From Halolamina salifodinae (GTDB lineage: Archaea > Halobacteriota > Halobacteria > Halobacteriales > Haloferacaceae): a stretch of 64,000 nucleotides of DNA. The position numbers and the translations under genes were made by a program. The notes under the pieces are model-generated. The model did not search any database and was not told where the DNA came from. It saw only the letters and a list, made by a program, of their open reading frames with translations. Location of the stretch: positions 1-64,000 of the forward strand of contig NZ_JAGGLC010000002.1 of the NCBI RefSeq assembly GCF_017874235.1, given 5' to 3'. This document shows positions 39,984-47,634 of the stretch, in pieces. The stretch's first letter is position 1. Every line of letters starts with the position of its first letter.

Positions 39984-40567
39984 TCTCCCTCCTGCGTGCC
40001 GATCCCCTCGGGCCAGCCCGGGGGCTGTTCGGCTGACGGCTCGGCGTGGGAGCGCTTGAGCACCATCGGCGTGCGCTCCATCGAGAGCACCTTCGTCCCC
40101 TCCTGATTGAACGCGCGGAGCTCCGTGGTCACGATGCCGACGTGGTCGCGAGAGTCGCTTTCCCGTTTCGCGATCACCTCGCTCTCGGCGAAGATGGTGT
40201 CGCCGTGGAAGACGGGTGCGTGGTGGCGGATCCGGTCGTAGCCGAGGTTGGCGGTTGCGTTGACCGAGACATCGATGACGCTCATCCCCACCGCGAGCGC
40301 GATGACGAACGTGCCGTCGACGAGACGCTCGCCGAACTCCGTCTCGGCGGCGTACGCCTCGTTGAAGTGCATGGGGTTGAGGTTCATCGTGATGTTCGTC
40401 ATCCAGACGTTGTCCGTCTCGGTGACGGTGCGGCCGAACGGGTGTTTGTACACGTCGCCCACTTCGAAATCCTCGAAGTAGCGGCCGTGCCAGCCGGCGA
40501 CGACGTTCGTCTCGGCGTCGGTTGCGGTGTGATCGGTCGGTTCGTCGGTGTCTTCGGTGTCAGTCAT
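39980..40567 (-). CDS. MaoC-family hydratase, mesaconyl/itaconyl-CoA hydratase-like
   Basis: The 195-residue hot-dog enzyme contains YFEDFEVGDVYKHPFGRTVT, NITMNLNPMHFNEAYAAETE (the D/N-x-x-P-x-H catalytic segment of (R)-hydratases) and GERLVDGTFVIALAVGMSV. This arrangement resembles mesaconyl-CoA and itaconyl-CoA hydratases more than polyester-type hydratases, so a branched dicarboxylyl-CoA is a plausible substrate. It overlaps the CoA-transferase gene by 4 nt and starts 2 nt after the acyl-CoA dehydrogenase gene. The start is the ATG at 40567; the long upstream frame overlaps the dehydrogenase gene. Confidence 0.85.
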   Translation of the reverse strand: MTDTEDTDEPTDHTATDAETNVVAGWHGRYFEDFEVGDVYKHPFGRTVTETDNVWMTNITMNLNPMHFNEAYAAETEFGERLVDGTFVIALAVGMSVIDVSVNATANLGYDRIRHHAPVFHGDTIFAESEVIAKRESDSRDHVGIVTTELRAFNQEGTKVLSMERTPMVLKRSHAEPSAEQPPGWPEGIGTQEGE

Positions 40568-40569
40568 GA

Positions 40570-41775
40570 TTAGTAAGAACGGGGGAGTTCGAGCGCGTTC
40601 TCGCCAAGGTAGTTGAGTGCCAGTTCCTGGGTGATCGGGACGAGCCGTGTCAGGCGGGCCTCCCGGAAGTAGCGTTCCACGTCGTACGCGCGGTCGATCC
40701 CGCGGCCGCCGTGGGCCTGGACCGCTGCGTCGGCGCCCTCGAAGGCAGCCTCGGCGGCGAGATACTTCGCGGCGTTGGCCCACGCGCCCACGGCCTTGCG
40801 CTCGCGCTCGTCGGCGTGGTCGGCGGCGTCGAAGGTGAGCCGCTTGGCGGCCTGCAGCCGCGCCATCGCCGCCGCGAGTGGGTGTTGGACGGCCTGATTC
40901 TGGCCGATGGGGCGGCCGAACACCTCGCGCTCGCTCGCGTAGGCGGCGCCCTTCTCGACGGCCAGTTCACCCAGCCCCACGGCCTCGGCAGCGATGACGA
41001 GGCGCTCCTCGTTGAGGCCGTCGAGCACGTGGTAGAAGCCGCGGTCCTCCTCGCCGATCAGTCGCTCGGCGGGGACGCGCAGGCCGTCGTAGGTGACCCG
41101 GAACGAGGAGACCATCCCGCTTGCGGTCTTGTCGATCTCCTCCAGTTCGATCTGGCCGGCCTCGTGGGCCCGTTCGATGTCGACGAGGAACAGCGAGACG
41201 CCCTCGGTGCGCTTCTCGACCTCCTCCTTCGGCGTCGTGCGGGCCGCGAGCACGAGGTAGTCGCTCACGTCGATCCGGGAGGTCCAGAGCTTCTCGCCGT
41301 CGATGACGTACTCGTCGCCGTCGCGCTCCGCGGAGGTAGTCATCGCCGTCGAGTCCGAGCCAGCCTCGGGTTCGGTCAGGCTGAAACACTGGATCCACGC
41401 GTCGCCCTCGGCGACGCGGGGGAGGAGGTCATCCTTGAGTTCGTCGCTGCCGTAGTTCAGGATCGGCGCGGAGTTGTAGATGGCCGCGTGGACGGTCTGA
41501 GCGCCGCTGAACCCCGCACCCTGTCGGGCGATCTCGTACATCATCGCGACGGCCTCAGGCGTGCCCAGCCCCTTGCCGCCGTACTCCTCGGGGAGGAGGA
41601 CGCCGAGCCAGCCCTCGTCGGCGAGCGCCTCCACGAACTCGTGGGGGTACTCGCCGGCGGCGTCGTGCTCGCGCCAGTAGCTGTCGTCGAACTCCGCACA
41701 GATCTCGCCGACCGCGTCCCGGACCGCCTGCTGCTGGGCGGTGTGGCCGAGGCCGTCATCGAAGTAGCTCACCAT
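40570..41775 (-). CDS. Acyl-CoA dehydrogenase
   Basis: The 401-residue flavoenzyme has CFSLTEPEAGSDSTAMTTSA and EYVIDGEKLWTSRIDVSDYL (FAD-binding) and the C-terminal QAHGGRGIDRAYDVERYFRE (FAD contact). At the place of the C-terminal catalytic Glu of medium-chain enzymes (YEGT) it reads VPIT. The base is therefore probably the Glu in helix G (GLNEERLVIAAE), as in isovaleryl-CoA dehydrogenase. That favours branched or dicarboxylic acyl-CoA. Next to the mesaconyl-type hydratase it could make a mesaconyl-like enoyl-CoA. The ATG at 41775 is preferred to 41802, since a weak TATA (CTTCTTG) lies inside the extension. Confidence 0.85.
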   Translation of the reverse strand: MVSYFDDGLGHTAQQQAVRDAVGEICAEFDDSYWREHDAAGEYPHEFVEALADEGWLGVLLPEEYGGKGLGTPEAVAMMYEIARQGAGFSGAQTVHAAIYNSAPILNYGSDELKDDLLPRVAEGDAWIQCFSLTEPEAGSDSTAMTTSAERDGDEYVIDGEKLWTSRIDVSDYLVLAARTTPKEEVEKRTEGVSLFLVDIERAHEAGQIELEEIDKTASGMVSSFRVTYDGLRVPAERLIGEEDRGFYHVLDGLNEERLVIAAEAVGLGELAVEKGAAYASEREVFGRPIGQNQAVQHPLAAAMARLQAAKRLTFDAADHADERERKAVGAWANAAKYLAAEAAFEGADAAVQAHGGRGIDRAYDVERYFREARLTRLVPITQELALNYLGENALELPRSY

Positions 41776-41860
41776 CGTCCGTGATGTGAGTTGTCCCGCC
41801 ACAAGAAGGGTGCGCTTGGCGGCGGGGGATCGTCAGCCACTCGACAGCCGTCGCCGGGTC

Positions 41861-43243
41861 TCACCGAGAGAGCGCCCGCAGCGACTCGTAGAGCGCACCG
41901 TCGCCCCGGCAGGCCGCGAGCGCGCGCTCGACCGCGTCCGAATCGCTACCGGCGGTGGCCGCGAGGTCGCGGAACTTCCGGTCGACGGCCTCGCGCCCGA
42001 GCGGGTTCTCGGGTTCGCCGCGGGCGTACTCCACGAACTGTTCGTGGGTCCCATCGGCGGTCTCGACAGTCACGCCGGCGGCCCAGATTTCGGGGAACCG
42101 CTCGCGGGTCCGCCCCGAGGCTTCGACGGTCGTCGCGTCCATCAGCCGGCCCATCTCGGGGTCGTCGAGCCGATCTTGGGCATCCAGAAACGCTGAGAGC
42201 GTCGCCTCGCCGGTCGTCAGCGCCAGCGCCGTCGCGAACGGCATGCTGAACTGGCAGTCAACGAAGTTGTCGGGGCGGCGCTTGGCGTCGATGGGGTCGC
42301 CGGTGAGGCGGACGCCCGACTCGGGCAGTTCGACGTGGACCGACTCGACGGCGTCGGGATCGACCTCCTCGGCGACCTCCCGCAGCGCGTCGATGGCCCC
42401 GTGGGTGTAGCGACAGCAGGGGTACGGTTTGAGCGCGGTCTCTTCCAGCGCGCGGCCGGCGGTGAGATCCGCGAGCAGGCTCGGGTCGGGGTCGTCGGAG
42501 TAGCCCTGCAGGAAGCCGTCGTCGCCCGCCAGCGGTTCGGCGGCGCCGGCGAACCCCTGTGCGGCGAGTTCGCTCGCGAGCACCGCCCGCGAGGCCGCCA
42601 GCCCGGGGTGGAGTCGTTTGTTCCACGCGCCGTTTTCGAGGAACTGCAGCGAGCCGGCGGCTTGGCTCCCGTTGACGCCGAACGCTGAAGCGAGTTCGTC
42701 CCTGGAGAGTCCGCGCAGTCGCCCCGCTGCTGCCGTCGCGCCGAACGTCCCGCAGGTCGCCGTGATGTGGAAGCCGCGGGCGTAGTGGGCCTCGGGCGTG
42801 ACCGCGCGCCCGACCGCGCAGGCCACGTCGTAGCCGACCGCGATGGCGGCCCGGAGTTCGTCGGGGTCGGCGTCTTCGGTCTCCGCGACCGCGAGTGCAG
42901 CGGCGATCACGGGTGCGCCGGGGTGCAGCGAGGAGGCACGGTGGGTGTCGTCGAAGTCGAGGCTGTGGGCGAACGTCCCGTTCAGCAGTGCCGCGCGGTC
43001 GGGTGCGACGCGCTCGCCGGTCGGGAGGACTGTGGCTCCCGCCTCGTCGGTGCCGGTCGTCAGCGCGTCGACGGCGTCCACGACGCTCGGCGAGGATTCG
43101 GCGACGGCCTCGCCGCCGAGTACGAGTCCCAGCCAGTCGACGAGATGGTCGTCGACGGCTTCGCGGGCCGCTGTCGAGAGGCCCGAAAGGCCGGTATCCA
43201 GTGCGTGTGCGGCCAGCCGGTCGGCCGCCGGTACGCCGCTCAT
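41861..43243 (-). CDS. MmgE/PrpD family protein
   Basis: This 460-residue member of the 2-methylcitrate dehydratase / aconitate decarboxylase / iminodisuccinate epimerase fold has LNGTFAHSLDFDDTHRASSL, HYARGFHITATCGTFGATAA, LKPYPCCRYTHGAIDALREV and QFSMPFATALAL. The conserved histidines and lysine near the active site are present. Members act on tricarboxylic or C4-C6 acids, so it fits a branched-dicarboxylate pathway with the neighbouring CoA enzymes; the substrate is not determined. It overlaps the UspA gene by 4 nt and is separated by 85 nt from the acyl-CoA dehydrogenase gene. Confidence 0.85.
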   Translation of the reverse strand: MSGVPAADRLAAHALDTGLSGLSTAAREAVDDHLVDWLGLVLGGEAVAESSPSVVDAVDALTTGTDEAGATVLPTGERVAPDRAALLNGTFAHSLDFDDTHRASSLHPGAPVIAAALAVAETEDADPDELRAAIAVGYDVACAVGRAVTPEAHYARGFHITATCGTFGATAAAGRLRGLSRDELASAFGVNGSQAAGSLQFLENGAWNKRLHPGLAASRAVLASELAAQGFAGAAEPLAGDDGFLQGYSDDPDPSLLADLTAGRALEETALKPYPCCRYTHGAIDALREVAEEVDPDAVESVHVELPESGVRLTGDPIDAKRRPDNFVDCQFSMPFATALALTTGEATLSAFLDAQDRLDDPEMGRLMDATTVEASGRTRERFPEIWAAGVTVETADGTHEQFVEYARGEPENPLGREAVDRKFRDLAATAGSDSDAVERALAACRGDGALYESLRALSR

Positions 43244-43671
43244 GCGACGATCACGGGCTGCTCGGCACGGGCGATGATCCCCTGGGTGACGCTGCCGAAG
43301 ATGGCCTTCCCGACCGGCGAGCGGCGCTTCGCGGCGAGCAGGTAGGCGTCGACGTCCAGCGACTCGCCGGCCTCGATGATCTCGTCGATCGGCTCGCCGA
43401 CGGCGGTCTGGAGGTCGTCGAAGATGCCGGCGTCCTCCAACTCCGAGACCGCCCGGTCGACCGTTTCGGGGATCCCCTGAAGCTCCGCGATGTCGCGATT
43501 GAGGCTGTCGATGATGTACTCGCCGGCCTCGTCGGCCGGGATGTCGACTTCCTCGTGGATGTGGATCACCGTGACTGAGAGCTCCGCCTGGCCGGGGAGG
43601 TCGAACAGGGCGTCGAGCTGTTCGTCGAGGCGATCCGGATCGTGATCGACCGGGAGTAAGATCCGATACAT
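43240..43671 (-). CDS. Universal stress protein A family protein
   Basis: The 143-residue protein opens MYRILLPVDHDPDRLDEQLD, the first strand and ATP-binding Asp of UspA. It ends with AKRRSPVGKAIFGSVTQGII and QPVIVA, a variant of the G-x2-G-x9-G(S/T) nucleotide loop (first glycine changed). It probably binds ATP or signals stress. The ATG at 43671 has a TATA (CGTTAAGG, 43696-43703) 28 nt upstream. It is the first gene of a two-gene operon with the MmgE/PrpD gene. Confidence 0.85.
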   Translation of the reverse strand: MYRILLPVDHDPDRLDEQLDALFDLPGQAELSVTVIHIHEEVDIPADEAGEYIIDSLNRDIAELQGIPETVDRAVSELEDAGIFDDLQTAVGEPIDEIIEAGESLDVDAYLLAAKRRSPVGKAIFGSVTQGIIARAEQPVIVA

Positions 43672-43695
43672 GCCTCCGAGTGGGGGCGACTGGCA

Positions 43696-43753
43696 CCTTA
43701 ACGGTTCCCCCGGATCCGCCGCCCGCGCGGCGACGAACCCCCGGAAGCTAACT
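43696..43753. promoter_or_regulatory. Divergent promoters of uspA (-) and arginase (+)
   Basis: CGTTAAGG (minus, 43696-43703) is 28 nt from the UspA start and AAGCTAACT (plus, 43745-43753) is 27 nt from the arginase start. Both suggest leaderless transcripts. Confidence 0.5.
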
Positions 43754-43776
43754 CGGCCGGGGGCCAACCTGCGAGT

Positions 43777-44712
43777 ATGATCGAGAACGGATCCGGCGAG
43801 GAGAGCCGGCGGTCGGTCCGGCTGATCGGCGCACCGACCGACTACGGGCAGGACCGGCGTGGCGTCGACATGGGGCCGTCGGCGATCCGCTACGGCGGTC
43901 TGAGCGACGGGCTGGCGAACGCGGGCGTCGACACTCAGGACGCGGGCGACCTGCTCGTTCCCCGCGCCGAGGAGCGCGACCCCGAGTACCGCACGCCGAG
44001 CGAGGGGAAGGCCCGTTTCCTCCGGGAGACGGAGGACGTCTGCGGACGGCTGTCGAACGAGGTCCAGCAGTCCCTCGCGGACGGCCACACGCCGCTGGTG
44101 CTCGGCGGCGACCACTCTATCGCCATCGGGAGTGTCGCCGGCGCCGCGGCCGAGGCGGACATCGGCGCCATCTGGTTCGACGCCCACGCGGACCTGAACA
44201 CGCCGACAACGACGCCCTCGGGCAACGTCCACGGGATGCCACTGGCGGCGCTGCTGGGCGTCGACGAGTGGGCGGGCGTCGACTGGGCGAACGCCCCCAG
44301 CCTCTCGCGGGAGAACGTCGCCATCGTCGGCCTGCGCTCGGTCGACGACGACGAGCGCGAACTGCTCCGGGAGAGCGAAATCAGCGCCTACACGATGTCC
44401 GAGATCGACCGCCGGGGGCTGGCCAACGTGGTCGAGGAGGCGCTCGCGGTCGCGGGCAACGGCGCCGAGGGCTACCACGTTAGCCTCGACCTCGACTGGC
44501 TGGACCCGACTATCGCACCCGGCGTCGGAACGCCGGTCCGCGGGGGCGTGAACTACCGCGAGGCCCATCACGCGATGGAGCAGGTCGCCGAAGACGGCGG
44601 CCTGCGCTCGATGGAGATGGTCGAAGTGAACCCCACGCTCGACCAGCACAACGAGACCGCCGAACTGGCGGTCGAACTGGCGGCCAGCGCGTTCGGCAAG
44701 CGCATCCTCTGA
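43777..44712 (+). CDS. rocF: Arginase (RocF-like ureohydrolase)
   Basis: The 311-residue protein opens with VRLIGAPTDYGQDRRGVDMG and PSAIRYGGL, typical of arginase rather than agmatinase. The manganese ligands are in LGGDHSIAIGS, WFDAHADLNTP and SLDLDWLDPTIAPG. It should hydrolyse arginine to ornithine and urea in the cytoplasm, in arginine catabolism. Agmatinase-like activity cannot be fully excluded. It is monocistronic, with its own TATA. Confidence 0.87.
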   Translation: MIENGSGEESRRSVRLIGAPTDYGQDRRGVDMGPSAIRYGGLSDGLANAGVDTQDAGDLLVPRAEERDPEYRTPSEGKARFLRETEDVCGRLSNEVQQSLADGHTPLVLGGDHSIAIGSVAGAAAEADIGAIWFDAHADLNTPTTTPSGNVHGMPLAALLGVDEWAGVDWANAPSLSRENVAIVGLRSVDDDERELLRESEISAYTMSEIDRRGLANVVEEALAVAGNGAEGYHVSLDLDWLDPTIAPGVGTPVRGGVNYREAHHAMEQVAEDGGLRSMEMVEVNPTLDQHNETAELAVELAASAFGKRIL

Positions 44713-44781
44713 GCACGTTCGTGCATTTCTCCAGCCGGCTGTAAGGCAACGTTTACACTCTCGTGCTCACACGCTCCGGGC

Positions 44782-46086
44782 ATGGAGACCGTTCTGGTGA
44801 TCGGCGGCGGCGGCCGCGAGCACGCAATCGTGCGGGCGCTGGCGCCCGACGCCGAGGTGTACGCGCTGGCGAGCAACCGCAACCCCGGGATCGACGCGCT
44901 CACGGAAGGGGTCGAGATCGCCGACGGCACTGACACCGACGCGGTCGTCGCCTACGCCGCGGAGATCGGCGCCGACGCCGCCGTCGTCGGCCCGGAGTCC
45001 GCGCTCGCGGCGGGCGTCGCCGACGCGCTCGCGGAGGCTGGCGTGTTCACGTTCGGCCCGACTGCCGAGGCCGCCCGGATCGAGACGGACAAGGCCTACC
45101 AGCGGGAGTTCATGGCCGAGAACGAGATTCCCGGAACCCCGGGGTTCGAGACGTTCGACAGTGCTGCCGCGGCCGCAGACTACGTCGAGGAGGTCGACGA
45201 GGACGTGGCGGTCAAGCCGACGGGGCTGACCGGCGGGAAGGGCGTGCGCGTGACCGGCGATCAGGTGAGCCACGCCGAAGCGGCCGACTACGTCCGTGAG
45301 AGCGGCCACGACGAGTGGGTGATCGAGGAGCGACTCGTCGGCGAGGAGTTCACGGTCCAGGCGTTCGTGGCGGACGGCGTCGTCCGCCCGACCCCCGCAG
45401 TGCAGGACCACAAGCGTGCCTACGAGGGCGACGAAGGGCCCAACACCGGCGGGATGGGGAGCTACAGCGACGCCGGGCCGATGCTGCCGTTCATGACCCG
45501 TGGGGACTACCACGACGCCGTCGAAATCCTTTCGGCGACCGTCGACGCCCTCCCAGAGTACACGGGCGTGCTCTACGGCCAGTTCATGCTGACCAGTGAG
45601 GGGCCGAAGGTGGTGGAGTTCAACGCGCGCTTCGGCGACCCCGAGGCGATGAACGTGCTCCCCGTGATGCGGACGCCGCTGCTCGACATCGTCACGGCCG
45701 CGCGCGAGGGAGATCGACTACCCGAGCCGGCGTTCGACAACCGCGCGACGGTCTGTAAGTACGCGGTGCCGGCGGGTTACCCGACGGGCCCCGACTCGGG
45801 CGCGGAGATCACCGTCGACGAGTCGACCGTCGAGGCGGCCGCCGAGGCACACGGCGGCGACGCGCTGCTGTTCTACGCCTCCGTCGACGCCCGCGATGAG
45901 GGGCTGTTCACGACAACCTCGCGGTCCTTTGCGGTCGTCGGTGTTGCCGACGACATCCCGACTGCGGAGGCCATCGCCGCCGACGCGCTGGACGCGGCGG
46001 GCGAGGGGTTACGGGTTCGTGAGGACGTCGGGACTGAAGAACTGGTGCAGTCCCGTATCGACCACATGGCGTCGCTACGGGACTGA
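44782..46086 (+). CDS. purD: Phosphoribosylamine-glycine ligase
   Basis: The 434-residue ATP-grasp enzyme has VLVIGGGGREHAIVRALAPD at the N-terminus, the ATP-binding loop AVKPTGLTGGKGVRV, and RPTPAVQDHKRAYEGDEGPN with TGGMGSY, then VVEFNARFGDPEAMNVLPVM. It makes glycinamide ribonucleotide, the second step of purine synthesis. Length and motifs are complete. GTTTACAC (44751-44758) is 27 nt before the ATG. Confidence 0.93.
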   Translation: METVLVIGGGGREHAIVRALAPDAEVYALASNRNPGIDALTEGVEIADGTDTDAVVAYAAEIGADAAVVGPESALAAGVADALAEAGVFTFGPTAEAARIETDKAYQREFMAENEIPGTPGFETFDSAAAAADYVEEVDEDVAVKPTGLTGGKGVRVTGDQVSHAEAADYVRESGHDEWVIEERLVGEEFTVQAFVADGVVRPTPAVQDHKRAYEGDEGPNTGGMGSYSDAGPMLPFMTRGDYHDAVEILSATVDALPEYTGVLYGQFMLTSEGPKVVEFNARFGDPEAMNVLPVMRTPLLDIVTAAREGDRLPEPAFDNRATVCKYAVPAGYPTGPDSGAEITVDESTVEAAAEAHGGDALLFYASVDARDEGLFTTTSRSFAVVGVADDIPTAEAIAADALDAAGEGLRVREDVGTEELVQSRIDHMASLRD

Positions 46087-46111
46087 ACGGACGACAGGAA
46101 ACGGGGCGGGG

Positions 46112-46291
46112 CTACTCGAACTGCTGGACCACTTCGAGGTCGCGGTCGGTCCGCATGAACTGGGCAAGCCGACGAGTCGCGTGACAGTCCGCGCAACTGT
46201 GGTTTTGGTCGCTCGCGGGGAGGTCGCTCGGGTTCGACTCCCACTCCTTGCTACATTCCGGACACTGTAGGCGGACGAACGCTTCGACCAT
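46112..46291 (-). CDS. Small two-CxxC zinc-finger protein
   Basis: A 59-residue frame starting at the ATG at 46289-46291 reads MVEAFVRLQCPECSKEWESN and then DLPASDQNHSCADCHATRRL, ending DLEVVQQFE. Two CxxC pairs 24 residues apart form a likely zinc ribbon. A TATA (CTTTATCG, 46315-46322) lies 27 nt upstream inside a GATAA/TTATC palindrome. Small zinc-finger proteins of this kind are numerous in haloarchaea; the role is unknown. Confidence 0.75.
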   Translation of the reverse strand: MVEAFVRLQCPECSKEWESNPSDLPASDQNHSCADCHATRRLAQFMRTDRDLEVVQQFE

Positions 46292-46340
46292 GACACACGG
46301 TGGGACCCGACGGCCGATAAAGCTTATCGCGGATTCGGTC

Positions 46341-46955
46341 TCAGGCTGGGTGGGTGAGGTTCGCCATTAGCTGACGGACGTTCGGCCCCTCCTCGTCCTC
46401 GCGCTCCTGCGGGAAGATGCCCATCGGCACGACCACGTCGCCCTCGTGGTTGAAGTTCGCGATCAGCAGGAACACCGGTACCTCGTTACCGTCGACGGTC
46501 ACCGTCGCCGAGAGCTTCGTCACGGTTCGGGCCGAGCCGAGACTATCGACCTGCTCCTCGGACTCCTGGCTCACGTCGCTCATGTTGTCGAACCGCTCCT
46601 GGAACCGCTTTGCCAGCTCCTCGTTGCTCAGGTTCGAGATGGGGTTGAACGTCTGGCCCGCCACCTCGACCTGTGGCGAGGTGAACGCCGCGAACACGCC
46701 CACGTCGGAGCTGCCGCCGAGGAAGGAGAGTTCGATCTCCTTGCGGTACTCGGTCACCGTGTTGGTGACTTCGACGTCCTGCCCGGCGAACGTTCGGGTC
46801 ATCGTGGGCTGGCGCTGGCCGGTCTGCTCGTAGCCCGTGTCGCCAGGATCGGTCTCGGCGTACTCGGCGCTGAAACTCGTCGACCCGCTACAGCCGGCCA
46901 GCCCCGCGACGCCGGCGACTGTCAGCGCACCGACTGCTCGTCGTGTAAGCTCCAT
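46341..46955 (-). CDS. Tat lipoprotein, DUF6517-like
   Basis: The 204-residue protein begins MELTRRAVGALTVAGVAGLA followed by GCSG, a twin-arginine lipoprotein signal. The mature part (TFAGQDVEVTNTVTEYRKEI, FAAFTSPQVEVAGQTFNPIS and a C-terminal beta region) matches the haloarchaeal DUF6517 family as I recall it. It is lipid-anchored outside the cell, with unknown function. The start at 46955 is supported by TATA-like GGTTTATG at about 46979-46986; the earlier ATG at 46982 lies in the promoter. Confidence 0.75.
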   Translation of the reverse strand: MELTRRAVGALTVAGVAGLAGCSGSTSFSAEYAETDPGDTGYEQTGQRQPTMTRTFAGQDVEVTNTVTEYRKEIELSFLGGSSDVGVFAAFTSPQVEVAGQTFNPISNLSNEELAKRFQERFDNMSDVSQESEEQVDSLGSARTVTKLSATVTVDGNEVPVFLLIANFNHEGDVVVPMGIFPQEREDEEGPNVRQLMANLTHPA

Positions 46956-47039
46956 ACACTCCTGTTGCCGCGAGGTGGGCATAAACCTCGTGGCCGACAG
47001 TTCGCGGGCGGTGACACGCCGATAGCGGCGCTCGGCCGC

Positions 47040-47603
47040 TTAGCTCCCCGGAAGGATGTCCCCGAGCGCGCCGCCGATGGCCATCCCGACGAAACAGACC
47101 GCCGTCTGGCAGAGTGCGACCCACGGCTCGGTCCAGTCGACGCGCCCCCACGCGGTCATCGTCCCGAACGCGGTGAGGCCGGCGATGGTGATCAACCCCA
47201 CCGGGCGCCGCGGGATCACGCCGAGAACGGGGTCGACGACCCGCACGTCCTGGATCTCGGCCACGTAGAGCAGGCCGACGACCATGGCCATGCCGAACGC
47301 GAGCGTCCCGAAGAAGTAGAGCGGGTGACTCGAGAGGAAGACGCCGGCCTCGAGGGTGCCGCCCTCGATGACCATCGGGATGCCGAACACGACGCTGCCG
47401 ACCAGCGCCTCGGCAGCGTCGTGGCGGTCGAACCCCTTGATCACGCGACCGAAGACGGCCCCCTCCTGGTCGATGCGTCTGGGTGTTCGCCCGGGAGCCC
47501 CGGCGTCGACGCCGTGGTGTATGCTCGTCAGAGCGTCGGCAGGCACAGTAAGCGTTTGGTCCGGGCGAACGCTCAAGTAGGGGAGCGCGGCCACGTCCGA
47601 CAT
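47040..47603 (-). CDS. DUF2391-family integral membrane protein
   Basis: The 187-residue protein has about five transmembrane helices (LVGSVVFGIPMVIEGGTLEA, HPLYFFGTLAFGMAMVVGLL, VGLITIAGLTAFGTMTAW, VALCQTAVCFVGMAIGGALG). It resembles the DUF2391 family of unknown function. The first about 25 residues may not be translated. No TATA is visible before the ATG at 47603, and a GTG at 47543 with a weak element (CTTGAGC) upstream is an alternative. The ATG at 47603 overlaps, in CATG, the first possible start of the divergent helicase gene. Confidence 0.75.
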   Translation of the reverse strand: MSDVAALPYLSVRPDQTLTVPADALTSIHHGVDAGAPGRTPRRIDQEGAVFGRVIKGFDRHDAAEALVGSVVFGIPMVIEGGTLEAGVFLSSHPLYFFGTLAFGMAMVVGLLYVAEIQDVRVVDPVLGVIPRRPVGLITIAGLTAFGTMTAWGRVDWTEPWVALCQTAVCFVGMAIGGALGDILPGS

Positions 47604-47634
47604 GCCTAAACTGGGCGCCCCCCACCAGTCGGTA

